A program made the translations under genes and the position numbers. From Chlorella sorokiniana (Eukaryota > Chlorophyta > Trebouxiophyceae > Chlorellales > Chlorellaceae), in contig CP084608.1 of assembly GCA_025917655.1 (NCBI GenBank), positions 1,612,001 to 1,676,000 on the forward strand: a stretch of 64,000 bases of DNA. The letters run 5' to 3'. Below the pieces are notes generated by a model. The model worked only from the letters and a program-made list of their open reading frames with translations, was not told the DNA's origin and made no database searches. Positions 22,525-37,020 of this stretch are shown piece after piece; position 1 is the stretch's first letter; every line of letters begins with the position of its first letter.

Positions 22525-23350
22525 CGGCGGACGGGCTCAGCCAGGGCGCAGCCAGCCGCGCATGCACCTCGCATGCCCGCTGCTGGGTGCCACTGCAGCC
22601 TCTGCATCATCTCTGTCCGTTCGCCTGTGGACCACCGATGTCAGGATGGCCTGTAACTGTCAGCCCGGGAAAGCTGGAAACCATGTGGCGGCGGCAGAGG
22701 CGATGCCGCTGTGCTGTGATGGGGCCAACCCTCACTGATGGCGGCAGGGTGGCGGACATGCGGCCGCATCCATCTTGATCTTCTCTTGGCGTGGCAAAGA
22801 TCTTGGCGTGCGAGGCTATCTCAAACCTGAGCTTGAACTTCCGTCGCTGCGGCCAGGCTGGGCGGGGGTGCACTCCTGGCCGTGCCTCATCGAGTTCAAG
22901 CGAAATCCGATGTCGTCGCGCTTCCTGTGTGTCGCATTGGCCGTCCTCGCCGTTACGGCACTGGGGCCAGCTGCAGGTGCATGGGGCCATGTCTGGCTTG
23001 CAGAACCTGCTGCCCTGAAGTTGTTGCTGTGCTGCGCCCTGCAACGCAAAGCAGCACGGGGAGGCGGAGATGCTCTCCTTCCTGCGAGCAACTACCACAG
23101 CGTCCCGCTTCGCCGCTCACGCATGCCGTCGCCGCACTCCCCGGCCAATGAGCAGCCCAGGAGTGCTCTGGCGCCGCTTGCACGCTCGGCGACGCCCCCG
23201 CGGATGAGCTCTGCGCCATTGGCCTGTGCAAGACGGGGAGGCGCCCTCTCCGGTGGACAACACGCACAAGGGCCCTGTCGGGGTGCTGGAGGTGCTAGCT
23301 CGCAAGGCTGCCGCAGGCCGCGCAGGGAATCTGCCCCAGCCTGACTCGCC
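22525..23350. other. RPN7 3' region and AGXT upstream region
   Basis: No exon is supported. An in-frame stop at 23342-23344 precedes the chosen AGXT start. A short upstream first exon for AGXT could lie here, because 23412 is preceded by a plausible acceptor CAG. Confidence 0.4.
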
Positions 23351-25681
<2,331 letters not shown>

Positions 25682-26270
25682 CACGCGCCGCCCGCTCTCC
25701 TCCCTTTGGGGAACCTCCTCCTTGTTGTGCAGCTTTGTTTTTTATCCCTGTGCTCCAGCACCCTAGGCCCAGGCCTCTCAGCTGTTGCTCTGCCATTCCT
25801 CTCCACCCCAGTGCCTGTTGCGACCAGGCGGCGCCGCCACTCCTGTTGGCGCACTCGCGCAGGCGTGGGGCAGCCGCTCGGGTGCCGGCCTGCCTGCGCG
25901 CTGGCCTGCACCTCGGCTCGAGCCCACCACAACCCCAGGCTCTGCCTCTTTTTCCCCAACTGTCACTCCCGCAACGTTTCTTTTCTGCTTCCGTGTCAGG
26001 CAGGTGGCCAATTTCAAAGTTGCAGGTAGCTCACAATGCTGGAGCGCCTGGCAATGCGCCAGTGCACCGTCATCCTGGCCTTGCGGCGCTGCCACCATGT
26101 GCCAGCTGGCAACAGCCAGGCACAGCGAGGAGTGATCGCGACAGGTTCCAGAGTGCGTTTAGGATATAGGCATGCATGGATTGGTAGAAGCAGGCTAGAT
26201 AGGTAACGGGATGGTCTCAGCTTGGGTGATCGCCCGACAGCAATGCGAGACGATGGTGAGGGGCGCATGC
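25682..26270. other. Convergent 3' region of AGXT and the propeller gene
   Basis: Probably 3' UTRs of both genes. T-rich patches (25730-25745, 25975-25985) suit 3' UTR sequence. No gene seen. Confidence 0.5.
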
Positions 26271-29200
26271 CTACCGACCGACAGGAGTGGTGGGCGGGGC
26301 GGGCGGGGCGGGTGGGGGAGGAGCGCGGAACACGATGCCGTGGGGCGCCAGAGCCCGCAGGAGGCGATGTTGGGGCGGCCGCGGCGCAGGAAAGTCGACA
26401 CGTCACGCTTGAAGTCCACCACGGGCGGCGGCGGTTGAACTCGATGTTGTTGCCGTTGTTGGTGACCGAGAAGAAGTATACCTGGAACAGGCGGGGGTGG
26501 GGGGGGCAGGGGGAAGGCTTGAGGCAACTGGATCCCATGCACGGCATCTCAGGCTGCTGTGGCAAAGCCAAGTGCCTACGGAACAGCCCTCATCACATGA
26601 GGTCCCAGCCCACCTCTCGCGAGCCACGCTGGCGCAGCGTGCCCAGCGGGGTGCCTCGGTAGAACTGCAGGGGTCAGGCGACAGCATTCGTGTGTCAAAG
26701 GAGCATGGCACCCGACGACAGCTGCACCGCGCCCTGGCTCAGCCTTGATGGCTGCTGCACCTAGCCGCATGCCAGCAGGGAGACACCACACCTGGTTGAG
26801 GTAGTAGGTGGAGACGGCCACCAGGGTGCCGTTGCGGGTGGCGGTGGCGGCGTGCGGGTAGGTGCCGGGGGCAGGTAGATCTGTCATGTGGAGGGGGGCA
26901 TGCGGCAGCACAGAGTGGTCAGAGACCGCAAGCCTGGCGTCGCCTGCTGGACGGCCTGCTGGCACCTGCCAGGCTGCCGCTCTGCCCAGCCGCACCGCGC
27001 CGCCGCGCAACCACCGAGCCGCTTCTCCCCCTTGCCGGCCCGGCTCACCTCCTGCAGGGTGCGCCAGCGGAAGGGGTCGCTCGTGTCCACCAGCTGCACC
27101 AGGCTGAGGCCCAGGGAGGTGACGAGAAGCGGGAGCCGCTGGAGAAGGCCAGCGGAATCATGACGCAGGAGGAGGACAGCGGGGAGATGAAGTGGGCGGG
27201 CTGCGGCGGGCAGAGGGGGGAAGGGGAGGGGATGTAAGGTGCGCAGTTGAGGACAGGGAAACAGCGGTGCAGGCGCAGCGGGAGGAGCAGGGCACCAGCG
27301 CACGCCCAGGCAGGCCCACGCTGACGCTGGCGCACCCTGCCGCCGCTGGCGTCCGTGGCGTTGATGGCGTAGAGCACGCCCTTGCCGTTGCCTGCAGACA
27401 CAGGGGGTGCACCGGTGGCGAGTGGTCAGCCGCTTGTGCAGCTCGTGTGCAGCCACGCTGCCCGGCAGTCGTTTCCATGCTGCGCAGGGCCCTGGGCACC
27501 CACCCGAGACCGCGACTCCCGAGGCGCCCACAAACTGCACGGTCATGAAGCCCAGGGAGTCCTCGGGGGTGTGGACAGCTGGCCACGGGGCGGAAGTCGG
27601 GCAGCTCCCACACGCTGCGAGGGAGGGGAGGGGAGGAGATGCCGTGGCTGGGGTGATGGGGCAAGGTGAGGTTCAGCAGGTTGATGGCTGCTCGGAAAAG
27701 CAGGTGGGCCTCCGAGGGTCCCCCTCAAGGCATGCTTGTGTGCGTGGTGTGTGTGGCGGGGGTGTCTTGTGCACATACAGGGCCCCTGCATTCATCTGCC
27801 GCGCACCGCAGGGTGTGGCGGTACCGGGTGGGGCCCGTGCCGCGGAAGCGCGGCGGCACGCTGCGCCCGTCAGCGTGCTCTTCAGGTCGAGGTAGTCGGC
27901 GGTGACGATGCGGTTGCGGGTGGCGTCGATGGCAAAGCCTGAAGGGGCCAGGGGCCGGAGGAGAGGGGCATGCCTCGGGCAGAGGCCTTCTTGCACAGGA
28001 TGTACATCGCGCGGTGCTTCTTCAAGTATGCACGCATGCAAGCAGCCTGCTGGCCGGCGCCGCCGCCTGCCGCCCAGAGGGGGGGCGCCCACCGTGGGGG
28101 TTGAAGCCTGCAGGGGGCGCTCCGGCAGCTCCCGCAGCACGGTGCGGTTGCCCGCGATGCGCACGATGCGGCCCGGGCGCCGCCCGTGGAGTCACCCATC
28201 TGGCTGACCCAGAAGCCGCCGTCGGGCTGGGCGATGAACGAGTCGGTCACCGCAGACTGAGCGCAGGTTGGGGTGATGGGAGGTGGGGAGAAAAGGGGAG
28301 GATGAGCGGCACGGATTGCACACTTTCCCTATCTCTGCAGGCTGCGAACCAGCCGGCAGGCACCACACAGCAAGCGCCACCGCCACGATCTGGCCGCTAA
28401 TTGCGGTAGTCCCCCATAACCCCCACCTTTGGCGGGTCCACCGCCCCCGTCCAGCGCAGGCGGGGCGGGTCGCTTGCGTCAAAGTAGTTTATGTCTGGGT
28501 CGCCCTTGAGGTAGGCCTGGATGCCGCCCACGGCAAGGATGGAGTTGTTGGCCAGGCCCACGTGGTGGGGCTGGAGGGAGGGGGGAGGGGGCCTTGCTTG
28601 AGTCTTTCACGAAGGCAAGCGCTTGCGTGGGCACATTTGTTGTGGAACCCCTCCAGGACCGCCGGGGCCTGCTGAGCAAGGCGGGTGGCCAGCAGGGCGC
28701 TCACCTCGTTGCCCCAGGTCGGGGTGAAGGCAACATGCACCACCCGGCCAAACGTGCGCGACTCGGGGGTGGCGTCCAGCACGGCAACGGCGTCGCGGCA
28801 CTGCGGCGGCGAGGCAGGAGAGGGTGGTGGGAAGGGGTGGGCCGCAGCGCAGTCCAGGACAGCATGCTTCCAGCTGCGCAGGCAATGTGTTTCCAACAAG
28901 CAAGGCCCAGGGGGTTGCTTAGCTCCATGCGGACATGAGGCGGGCACGAACGTTACGAGAGGGGTTGTCTGGGCCTGCCCAGGCCAGCAGGTAGGTGGAG
29001 GGGGCGGCGGGAGGACGGGGCGGGCCCTGGTACGGCGCTTGCGGCACGTAAGGCTTGTTCCTCCTGCAAGGCACGCCAGTGAATTGCCCAATGGGGATAA
29101 GCACTCGAGCGGGGGAGGGGGCGCAGTGCGGGCCACCAACGCTGGAACACCGCCAGCGCCAGCGGTGACGGCGGCAGAGCCTCCGACCGTGGGCGGCGGG

Positions 29201-29528
29201 GACTGCGAGCCCGCCAGCACTCATGCCAGGTGCACGTAGCGGCAAGCGAGGGCAGCCCTGCCGGCGTTTGCACTCACAGAACGCAGGTCTGGGTGGCCTC
29301 GTTGAAGGTAAAACCGGTGGGCCGCTCCGGGCACCGCCGCACCTCCCACACCTCGCCCAGGAAGCAGGCCACAAAGCTGGTGGCATTCAGGCTGTATCTC
29401 CACTTCTTGGTGGGGTTTGCGGCGCAAATTGCCTGAGGTGTGCGCCTCTGGGCTGTGGCCGGGGGAGCCAGGGCCGAAAGGGTGCACAGGAGCAGGGCGG
29501 TGGCGAGCGCCAACCTCGGCGCCACCAT
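26271..29528 (-). CDS. Secreted selenium-binding-protein/methanethiol-oxidase-like beta-propeller with N-terminal Cys-rich domain
   Basis: The start at 29528 opens a signal peptide (MVAPRLALATALLLCTLSAL, then an Ala-rich cleavage region). A Cys-containing module follows: AICAANPTKKWRYS, FVACFLGEVWEVRRCPE and GFTFNEATQTC, like a type 2 chitin-binding (peritrophin) domain. Later exons give a propeller: RVVHVAFTPTWGNE and PHHVGLANNSILAVGGIQAY (about 28755-28525), DSFIAQPDGGFWVSQMGDST (about 28245-28190), FAIDATRNRIVTADYLDLKS (about 27940-27880), VWELPDFRPV (about 27615), GLSLVQLVDTSDPFRWRTLQ (about 27110-27050), THAATATRNGTLVAVSTYYL-like strands near 26850-26800, and VYFFSVTNNGNNIEFNRR (about 26485-26430). 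The order and the PHH, DS and final strand motifs resemble SELENBP1/SBP56. Family members are usually cytosolic, so the signal peptide is unusual. The metal and substrate are unknown. Confidence 0.7.
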
Positions 29529-29903
29529 CCTGAAACTGCAGGTGCGCGAAGTACGTTCAGATCGGTTAACAAAAGGGGCGCAGAATGATGGCAGCGCGAA
29601 GCGCCAAATGCGAGCCCAGTGCCTGCCATCGAACTGGCAATTGCCGGCATTTGTGCGAGCGCTGCCTTCACGCGAACCTCTTACGAGAGGAAGGGTAGGT
29701 CGAGCTGCGCTCGTGTTTCAAAGGATCAACTAGGCACTGCAGGTTCCGCGGCGCAGCCTGCGCAGCAGAGCGTTCGTCCGGCAAAGAGCAGGAGGGCTGG
29801 GCAATTCGGCACCGCTGGCCGCTTCCAGAGTATCTCTGCCGATGAAGACTGCGTTCGCACACCACTGGAACCAAGCTGCTGGCAATTAAACCCTCCACAG
29901 CCA
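29529..29903. promoter_or_regulatory. Upstream region of the secreted propeller gene
   Basis: About 375 bases between two same-strand genes. It holds the promoter of the downstream gene and the 3' UTR of the upstream one. No specific element recognised. Confidence 0.4.
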
Positions 29904-31760
29904 TCAAGCAGGGCTAACAAAAAGCTGGGCGCGCGCGCCCGCCGCGTGGGCGCCTGCTGCCACCACCACCCGCCGCTGCGACAGCACATCCAGCCCAATC
30001 ACGGCGGCAGGCCCATCAAACGGCTGGCTGCCGTCGCCCAGCAGCATGGAAAAGACGGGCAGGTCGCCAACAGCTGCCACGACGGGCTGCCAGGGACGCC
30101 AAGCGGGAGGCGGCTGCTCGAAGCGGTACCTCCCCCTCTTTCGCCGCTGCTCCTGCGAAGGTGAACTGCACGGGCGCAGTGGGCACCACCTGGGGCCGCC
30201 CATCCTGCAGCAGGGCAGGCAGGGAGGTGCGGCTGGAGGGATGGGTTGTCATGCATGTATGCGCGGCTGAGCAGGCAGCCAGACGCAGCAGCAGCGTGTT
30301 TGCCCCTCGCAACGCAGCTAGCTGGTGCTGAAGCGGGCACAGCAAGGCAGGCCCCGCCCCGCCTCTCACCATGCCGACGACCGCCACGCCGCCCGCTCCG
30401 CCGCTGCCGGGTGCGGGGCGCCCGTCGCGGCCGGTGGCATAGGAAGGGTCGCCCTTTGGGGGCAGGCCGGCCAGGGCCGCCGCCTTCCAGTTGAGGGCGG
30501 AGAAGGACGCGCCGCAATCCACAATACCGACAAAGGGCTGGCTGCTTCCCGCGCCGTTGCCGCCGGCTGCGGCGGGGGCAGTGGCGCGGATGCCCAGGAT
30601 GCCGCTCTCGTTGAGCACCGCAGCCGGCACCTCCACCAGGCCCGCGGCGGCGGCGGCGGCGGCGCCTTCCCCCTCCCGCCACAGCCGCAGCCTGCCGGCC
30701 GGGAAGTCGAGGTCAGCGTCAAACAGCGACAGCAGCTCCTGAGGGTGGGGTGGGGGGTTGGGGAGAACAGGGGGTCATCAGCTGGTTGGTTGCGCCGCTT
30801 CCTGCTGAGCGATGCGGAGAGCCGGAGTTTGCAGGCCATGTGCAGTGAGAGGCGAACACCACGACAGCCACCACCTTGCCTGCCAGGGACCAGCACCCGG
30901 TCGCGACCCCGCACACCACAACCCCCCGGGCCCCCTCACGCCCACACACGCAGAGCGCGCCCCACCATGCCCAGCATGCCCTCCACTGGGTGCTGCGGGT
31001 CCAGCCGCTCCTGCACAAAGTCGGTGACCACGGCGTTGAGGGTGGGCAGCGCCACGCTCTCGCCCCCACCAGGCGCGCGTCTGCGGGTGTTGCGGTTTTG
31101 GGCGGGGAGGGGGGAGAGCGGCGGCGCGCTATGAGCCAGCACAACTCTGGGGAGCCTGTTCTGGGGAGGGGAGCGGGTGCTGAGCGGAGGGAAACCCCAG
31201 GGAGGCCAGCAGGCAGGCTTGCCCCCCCCGCCCTCCTCCGCCCCAAGCCCAAAGCACAAAGCACCCACCAGCCAGCTCCACCAGGGGCAGCGGCACGGCC
31301 CCCGGCCCCCACGCTCTGCCGCAGCAAGCGGGCCGGCGGCGGCAGGCCCAGCACGTCGCGCAGGTGGGGCGTGATCAGCTCCGCTGTCAGGCCCGTGTCA
31401 ACCACAAAGTCAAAGGGCCCCTGCTGGCCCAGCCGCAGCTGCAGCAGCACGTAGTCGCGGCCCATCGTCCCCGCCGGCAGCTTCAGCCTGCACGCAGGCA
31501 AGGAGCACAGGCAGCAGCAGGAAGTGGTGGTACAAAGCCATCTCCTGCCGTTTGGTTACGGAGCACAGCCAAGGGGCAGATGTGGGCGCAAGTTGCGCCC
31601 ACGCTGAAGCCTTCGCCACGCACCGCCGCATCGGTTGGTCCAGCAGCGGGCGGGGGGCGCCGGCCAGCGCAGGACGCGGCTTGACCGGCAGCAGAGCCAG
31701 CGCGGGAGCAGATAGCAGCAGGCTCCGCCTGGATGCAGGTAGCTCAGGAAGGGCTGGCAT
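29904..31760 (-). CDS. Plastid-targeted aspartic-protease-like protein
   Basis: The start at 31760 (MPALPELPASRRSLLLSAPA) has a twin Arg followed by a hydrophobic Leu/Ala stretch and an ALAG site, like a thylakoid-lumen targeting sequence. Exon 1 joins LKLPAGTMGRDYVLLQLRLG near 31490. The first protease lobe has FDFVVDTGLTAELITPHLRD (about 31410-31350) with the D-T-G catalytic signature. Further blocks are GESVALPTLNAVVTDFVQER, PVEGMLGM and ELLSLFDADLDFPAGRLRLW. The second lobe has GIVDCGASFSALNWKAAALA (about 30530-30470), where D-C-G stands for the usual D-T/S-G. It ends with AAVIGLDVLSQRRVVV and a stop at 29904. It is a host gene with introns and a targeting peptide, and no other retroelement part is near. 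The substrate is unknown; catalytic activity is uncertain because of D-C-G. Confidence 0.7.
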
Positions 31761-32679
31761 GATGGCTGCACATGAAGCGAACCGGAGCCTTGTCAGCCGT
31801 TGCTAGGGATGACGAGGCGGCGGAAGCCACTGTCGAAACGAGAGCTGCAGGAGGCAAACCCGTGTTCCGGCAGCTCCGATGAGTTGATGCAGCACTGCTG
31901 GGCTGCAAACGCACCCAGGGATGCGCCGCAAGCCCGACCTGAGGAAGACCAGTTCCCTATCTCGGAGTATGAGTTGGCCTCCCCTGCGCTTTGCTCCACG
32001 CTGCAATCCCGAAGCCAAAGAAATGTAGCGCCAACGCTCAGCGCAAGACATGTCACGAACCCGCGAGTCGCGATCCCTGCTGCGCCAAGCAGGCGCCCAC
32101 CTGTTGTCACATGTGAACATTGCATGGGAGCGTCCTCGCTGCAGTGAGAGACTTGACAGCCTGTGTCCATTCAATCTACTTGGATATAATCTGTTAGACT
32201 GTTGATGTAAGGCTAGCCAGCAGCACTTGATCAGGGCACAAGGTGGAAAAGCGGAAAGAGCGGCGACGGGCGCCCAGGGCAGTGGATCAAAACTGGGCAA
32301 CAATTGGGCCTGCCAACAGGGGTCCAAACTGAAAACATGCCAGTTCTGCGAAAAGGTGGGTTGTTGGAAGGCGAGAGGCGGCAATGGCGAGGGCGTCCCG
32401 CCGGTGCTGGGATACAAGAAAACCAGGGGGTTCGTTTGGGGCTCGGCATGTATGTAACAGGGGAGAACACGACTGGACGTCCAGGGGCATGTGTTGGAGA
32501 GAGGAGTAAGAAAGCTGCGGTGTGGCGCGGCTGCCTGAATCATCACAAGTGCGCTCTCTCTGCTTGTGCCGCTCAAAAAGTGCTGGGCGATCTTCTCGGG
32601 GCGGCTGTCAACGCAGGGATGGTGGCGCACGCCCGGCAGGCCGTGCAGCGTGCACGACGCAGCACGGACCCCGGCGGCG
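31761..32679. other. Intergenic region
   Basis: AT-richer stretch between two minus-strand genes. A 275-codon open frame on the minus strand lacks motifs and typical codon use and is probably chance. Nothing else is supported; it presumably contains the aspartic-protease-like promoter and the LCIB-family 3' UTR. Confidence 0.5.
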
Positions 32680-35642
32680 TCACACGGCCTCCCTGGGCGG
32701 CGGCGGCGCCTGCCGCGCCGCCTGCTGCTGCCGGTGCTTCTCCTCCAGCAGCTGGCGGATTTCCTGCAGCTCCCGCACGCTGGCCGCCGCCGCGCGCTGG
32801 TCTATGACGACGGAGGAGTCGCCCTCGCGCCGCGCCGGCTCCGCGGTGGCGATGCGCGCCCGCAGGGGGCTGTGCAGGGACGCCTCCAGCAGGGACGCCT
32901 CAGCCTCCAGCCCCTCCTCACGCATCATGGTGATGTAGCTGCGGGTGGGTGGGGGGTAAGGGGGGTTCTTAGTGGAGGGGCAGGCGGTGGCAGGCAAGCA
33001 TGGGGTCAGGAACAAGCAAGAAGAACGGCCCATGACAAGCGCCTCCGGCGACAAAAGGTGTTGATTAAATGCGGGGGAACACAGGCTGGCCCCCTGCCTG
33101 CCGCGCTCGAGGCACCCACCTGAGCAGGCGCTCCCGCCGCCGGCGCCGGGTGTGCTTGGAGTCAAAGGCATAGGGGAGGCCTCCTCGCGGAGCATCGTCT
33201 GCCCCCTGGTTGCACACGTCGGCGGGACCAGCAATGGCGCGCATCTGGCGGGGCGTGACGGGCTGCGGGGCGGCGGCAGGGGCGGAAGCGGCAGTCGGGC
33301 CAGTCAGGAGGCGGCTTTGTGCAGCAGGCAGTCGTATGTAGGCGGGCCCCATCCTGCACCGGCCGGCCAGCGCCGCGGCCAGTGCGCGCACTCGGCATGC
33401 ACAGCCCACCCGCCAGCTGGCATGGCAGAGCCAGCTCACCGGCATGGCGGACAGGTCCAGGTGGGTCTTGCGCCCCCACCACCACGTAGACCGCTGTGGG
33501 GGCCAGGAACTCCAGGTTGGGCGAGTCGTCCTCAAAGTCGGGGGCCCAGTTGTGGATCTGGATGCCCGTGATGACTGGGGGAAGGAGGGAGGGGGCTCAG
33601 GACACAAGCCTCAGCACGAGTGTAGCGGTGTTTGGGGTGGGACCGGCGTACGGACCGGCAGCCTGCCCATCTGCCGCTACCGCAGCGCCTGCCCCAACGC
33701 TGGTGCCACGCTGCCAGCAGAGCAGCGGCTGAGGCGCTGCGGCCAGCCCCAGTTCAGTGCCTTTCCCCCACACACATCCCCCGCAGGGCAGTCACCCGCG
33801 TAGTCGGCCTTGGCGGGGTCCACGCTCTGCGCGATGAGGTGCTCCAGGTCGTCGGAGATGGTGCGCTCCGCCACCCGCGTCAGCTCCGCCAGGCTCAGCC
33901 CCTTGACCGACTCGTCGGTGGCGCCCTCGTGGCGCAGGCGCCGCGCGATGCGCTGCTTCAGGATGGAGTACTCGGGCTCCAGCGGCTCGTGCACTGGGCA
34001 GGTGGGGGGATGTGTGGCGTGTGGAAAGTGCGAGAGTGAGGGGTAAAAACGGAGGGGGTTGGGGGCGCGTAAGGCAGCAATGATGGGCGCCTGCTTGCGA
34101 TGCTTGGCGGGGGCAGGCAGCCCAGGGCAGCCAGGGAGGCGGCCATGGGCCGGCCAACAAGGAGGCTTCTGGCAGGCAGCTGCGCCGGAGCGGCGTGGAA
34201 GCCGCGCGGAGGCCGGCTCACCTCCCGGGATCTTGCAGTTGCACATGAGGCCCTGGGTGCGGATCTCGTTGTGCGCCTTGATGAGGGCGCCGCACGCGCA
34301 GCTGGGCTCGGGGCGGCCGGGGCGCGCCAGCGGGCCCACCTCCCCGCGCGAGTTGATGGAGATGTGTGGGAAGGAGAAGAAGACGTAGCGCTCCTTGTTG
34401 CTGCTGCACAGCGGGGAGTGGCTGAAGCCGGCGCCCATGCCCGTCTTGCCGCACGTCAGCACGCCGCCCAGGCCGTTGGTGGAGAAGGAGGAGCCGAAGA
34501 TCTGCTCGATGCGCTGCTTCAGGGTGGCGGTCACCTCGTCCCGACACAGGTTCACCATCGCTGTGAATGTGAGGGGCACGGGTGGGCGGGTTGCTTGAGC
34601 GTGCAGGCGGGTCGGGAGCGAACCAGCCACGAAAGGCGCTGGCATCAGCCTGACGCGAACGCTGAAGCAAGCACTCCAGCAAGGCAGCGGCACTTTGGCA
34701 CGGCATTGATTTCCTGGGCACGGCGGCGGCCCAGCTGGGCCGCCCACCCACCGATGGAGTTGTCGCCGGTGAAGCCAAACGCGTAGAGCGCCATCTCCAG
34801 CCGCTGCATGAAGTCGTCGGCGCCCATCGCCGCCTCAAAGTGCTTGCGCACGGCGTTGGTGCGGCCTGCGGGCAGCGGCGGCAGCCGGCAGGTGGGAGGC
34901 GCTGCCGGTTGCCGCCCAGCGACCGCCGGCAGGCAGGAGGAAGCTGCCCCTCCCTGGCTCACGCGACAGCCCTCCCAACTGCCCTGCCGCCGCCGCCCAC
35001 CCGCCTGTGCCCCACCCCCGCCTTGCACACGCACGCACACAACACAAGCAGACACGCCGCCAGCAGCAGCTCGCACACCTGTCAGGTACTCGATCTCCGT
35101 CTTCTCGCTCACCGGCTCAGCCTCCTGTACGGCGGCGTCCCCATCTCCCGCATACACAATGTTTGGCTCGGCGCCGCCGCTGCTCCGCAGCACGTGCACA
35201 GCCCCGCTGCTGTCGATCTTGAGCGCGTGCCCGTGCGCCTCGATCACCGTTTCGTCGCCCTCGGTTCGGATGTCAACTGCAGGCGGGCACAAGCTTTGAG
35301 CAGCCAGGATGCAGGGGGCGCGTCGCTGCTGGTTGCCACGGCACCCTAGGGCTGAAGCGCACACAAGGAGCTTGCGGAAATAAATGGGCTGACCCCAGGC
35401 CCAGCACCACGTGCATGAGGCGCACCATTCGGAGCGGCGGCCCGAGAAACGGTGGACCAGCGGCAGCGGCGGCGGCGGCAAACCGGCGCAGCGGCCGCCC
35501 TGGCTGCCGCTGATTGCTGTGTGCGCGCCCGATCGCTGCTTGCGCAATGCCACATGCCGTCTGCGCCTGCTGGCGCGGCTCCGCGAGCCTGCGCCCGATG
35601 GGAGCAATGGCTCGCAGCTACGGAGCTCACTGCTGCCTGCAT
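32680..35642 (-). CDS. LCIB/LCIC-family limiting-CO2-inducible protein
   Basis: Beta-carbonic-anhydrase-like plastid protein of the algal CO2-concentrating mechanism. A Met at 35642 opens an Ala/Ser/Arg-rich leader consistent with a transit peptide; an alternative Met in another frame is at 35697. Later exons carry DIRTEGDETVIEAHGHALKI (about 35275), VRKHFEAAMGADDFMQRLEM (about 34850-34790) and AMVNLCRDEVTATLKQRIEQ (about 34565). Then comes the family core: FSTNGLGGVLTCGKTGMGAG, FSHSPLCSSNKERYVFFSFP, GRPEPSCACGALIKAHNEIR (about 34490-34250), EPEYSILKQRIARRLRHEGA, AERTISDDLEHLIAQSVDPA and ITGIQIHNWAPDFEDDSPNL. The Cys and His of LTCG, SHSP and CACG are where LCIB proteins bind zinc. The C-terminus is a charged helix ending PPPREAV at 32680. 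Family-level assignment is firm; which member (LCIB, LCIC, LCID or LCIE) is not. Confidence 0.9.
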
Positions 35643-37020
35643 GAGCGCGCAGCAATCGGCGAAGAACCCTGGTTGTTAGAAAAGACTGGGGAAACACAGA
35701 TCACGATCTGAGGTTCTACCTCACCTACTACAACCCCGCCGTCTTTCACTCCGACGGCGGCGGCAGGGGGTACGGCCGCATGTACATGTTGATCGTGGAT
35801 GCAACCATTGTGATATTGAATGACTGCATGCTGCTAGCTTTCGCGGGCTAGCCCGAGGTTTTCACTGCCACATTGCATGGGACCGACCACCTCTCGCTGC
35901 AAGGTGGGGACAGAGCGTGTGAACCCGTGGATCGGCATCGACCGCCGCATGAGTGGTCTGCAAAGTGAAGCAGGCGGCAGCAATGCGTTGTTTTTAGACA
36001 AACTGGTTCTGTGCAATAACGGCCACCATGCAATGTGTGGGCGTTTGAGGGTGCATCAACAACCAGCCCAGCGGCCCAGCCCACCCAGACTTCCGCAAGC
36101 TTCTGGAAAGACATCACGCTCCGTCCAATCTTTCGGAGCGTGGAATTTGCAATGTCCCAGGGAAGACGCCTATGAGGGTATGGTTCAGACGGGAGCCATG
36201 ACTTTGCTATCCTGCGCTGATGCTGCGCCAGCATGGCAGCGGCATCCTCGGCAGCGGGCACACCAGCCCGGCCACTGCCCCTGGTGCTGTAACCAGCTGC
36301 TGCGGCGGCTGCCGGTGGTCACACCAGGGGCCATTTTTGTTGATGGGGCCGCATTCAGGAGAGTGCTGAGGAGGTGAGGATTCAAAGGCATGGGCCCTGC
36401 TGCGCAAAAATGTGCATGAGGCTCACACCAGCCCCAGACTGTGCGCTACGCGCCCGCCTGCCGCACCCACCTGCTGCACAGCACCTGGCGCTGTTGTTTG
36501 ACGAGGCTAGGGGCTGTACCAGCACCCCACCACCAGCAAGTCCGCCGGGTGGCTCCGTTGCTGGCGCCACGACACCGCTGACACCTCAAGCGCTGTCGCA
36601 GCTCCGGGGTCGCGAGAAGGCGCCGCCAGGACAGGCGCCAGCAGCGCCGCCACAAGCACAATCGTTGCCACAGGCAGACCCCAGCCTGCAGTCGATCCTG
36701 TGGCGCAACCCCATCCATCCCCAATAAGAAAACGCTTGTCTTTCCTTCGCCTTTGCTGCCTGTTAGCCAGCTCATCAAGGCTGATGGCATTCCGTGAGTG
36801 AAGGGTCAGCAGTGCGGTCAAACCACGCAGAAAGGCAGAAAGGCTGCCAGGCTGTGCATGCGCGTGATGGTGTTGGCTCGCGAGACACTCCGTCACTGTC
36901 AACCGTCAATGGGGGCGGCGGAGAAGGGCCCCGAAGCTGTGCAAGACTGAAGCCTGGGGTCAGCCGGCGGTGCGATTCCTGCCGTACTGTGCTGGCGGCG
37001 AAGGGCACGCCCGGCGCGCA
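35643..37020. other. Long intergenic region with doubtful small open frames
   Basis: About 1.4 kb. The part 35700-36200 is AT-richer and shows no gene. Between 36370 and 36730 a plus-strand frame encodes a Pro/Gln/Ala-rich peptide ending at 36725-36727. On the opposite strand (about 36790-36510) a frame contains LPVATIVLVAALLAPVLAAP, a potential membrane helix. They overlap, so at most one is real. Neither matches anything I know. Confidence 0.35.

Noticed and set aside
29904-31760. The aspartic-protease-like gene as a remnant of a retroelement.
   Set aside because: It has two lobes, introns and a plastid-type leader, and no reverse transcriptase, integrase or terminal repeats are nearby.
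31803-32630. A 275-codon minus-strand open frame between two genes.
   Set aside because: No motif, AT-richer and codon use unlike the neighbours; it covers promoter and 3' UTR territory. Long chance frames are common in GC-rich DNA.
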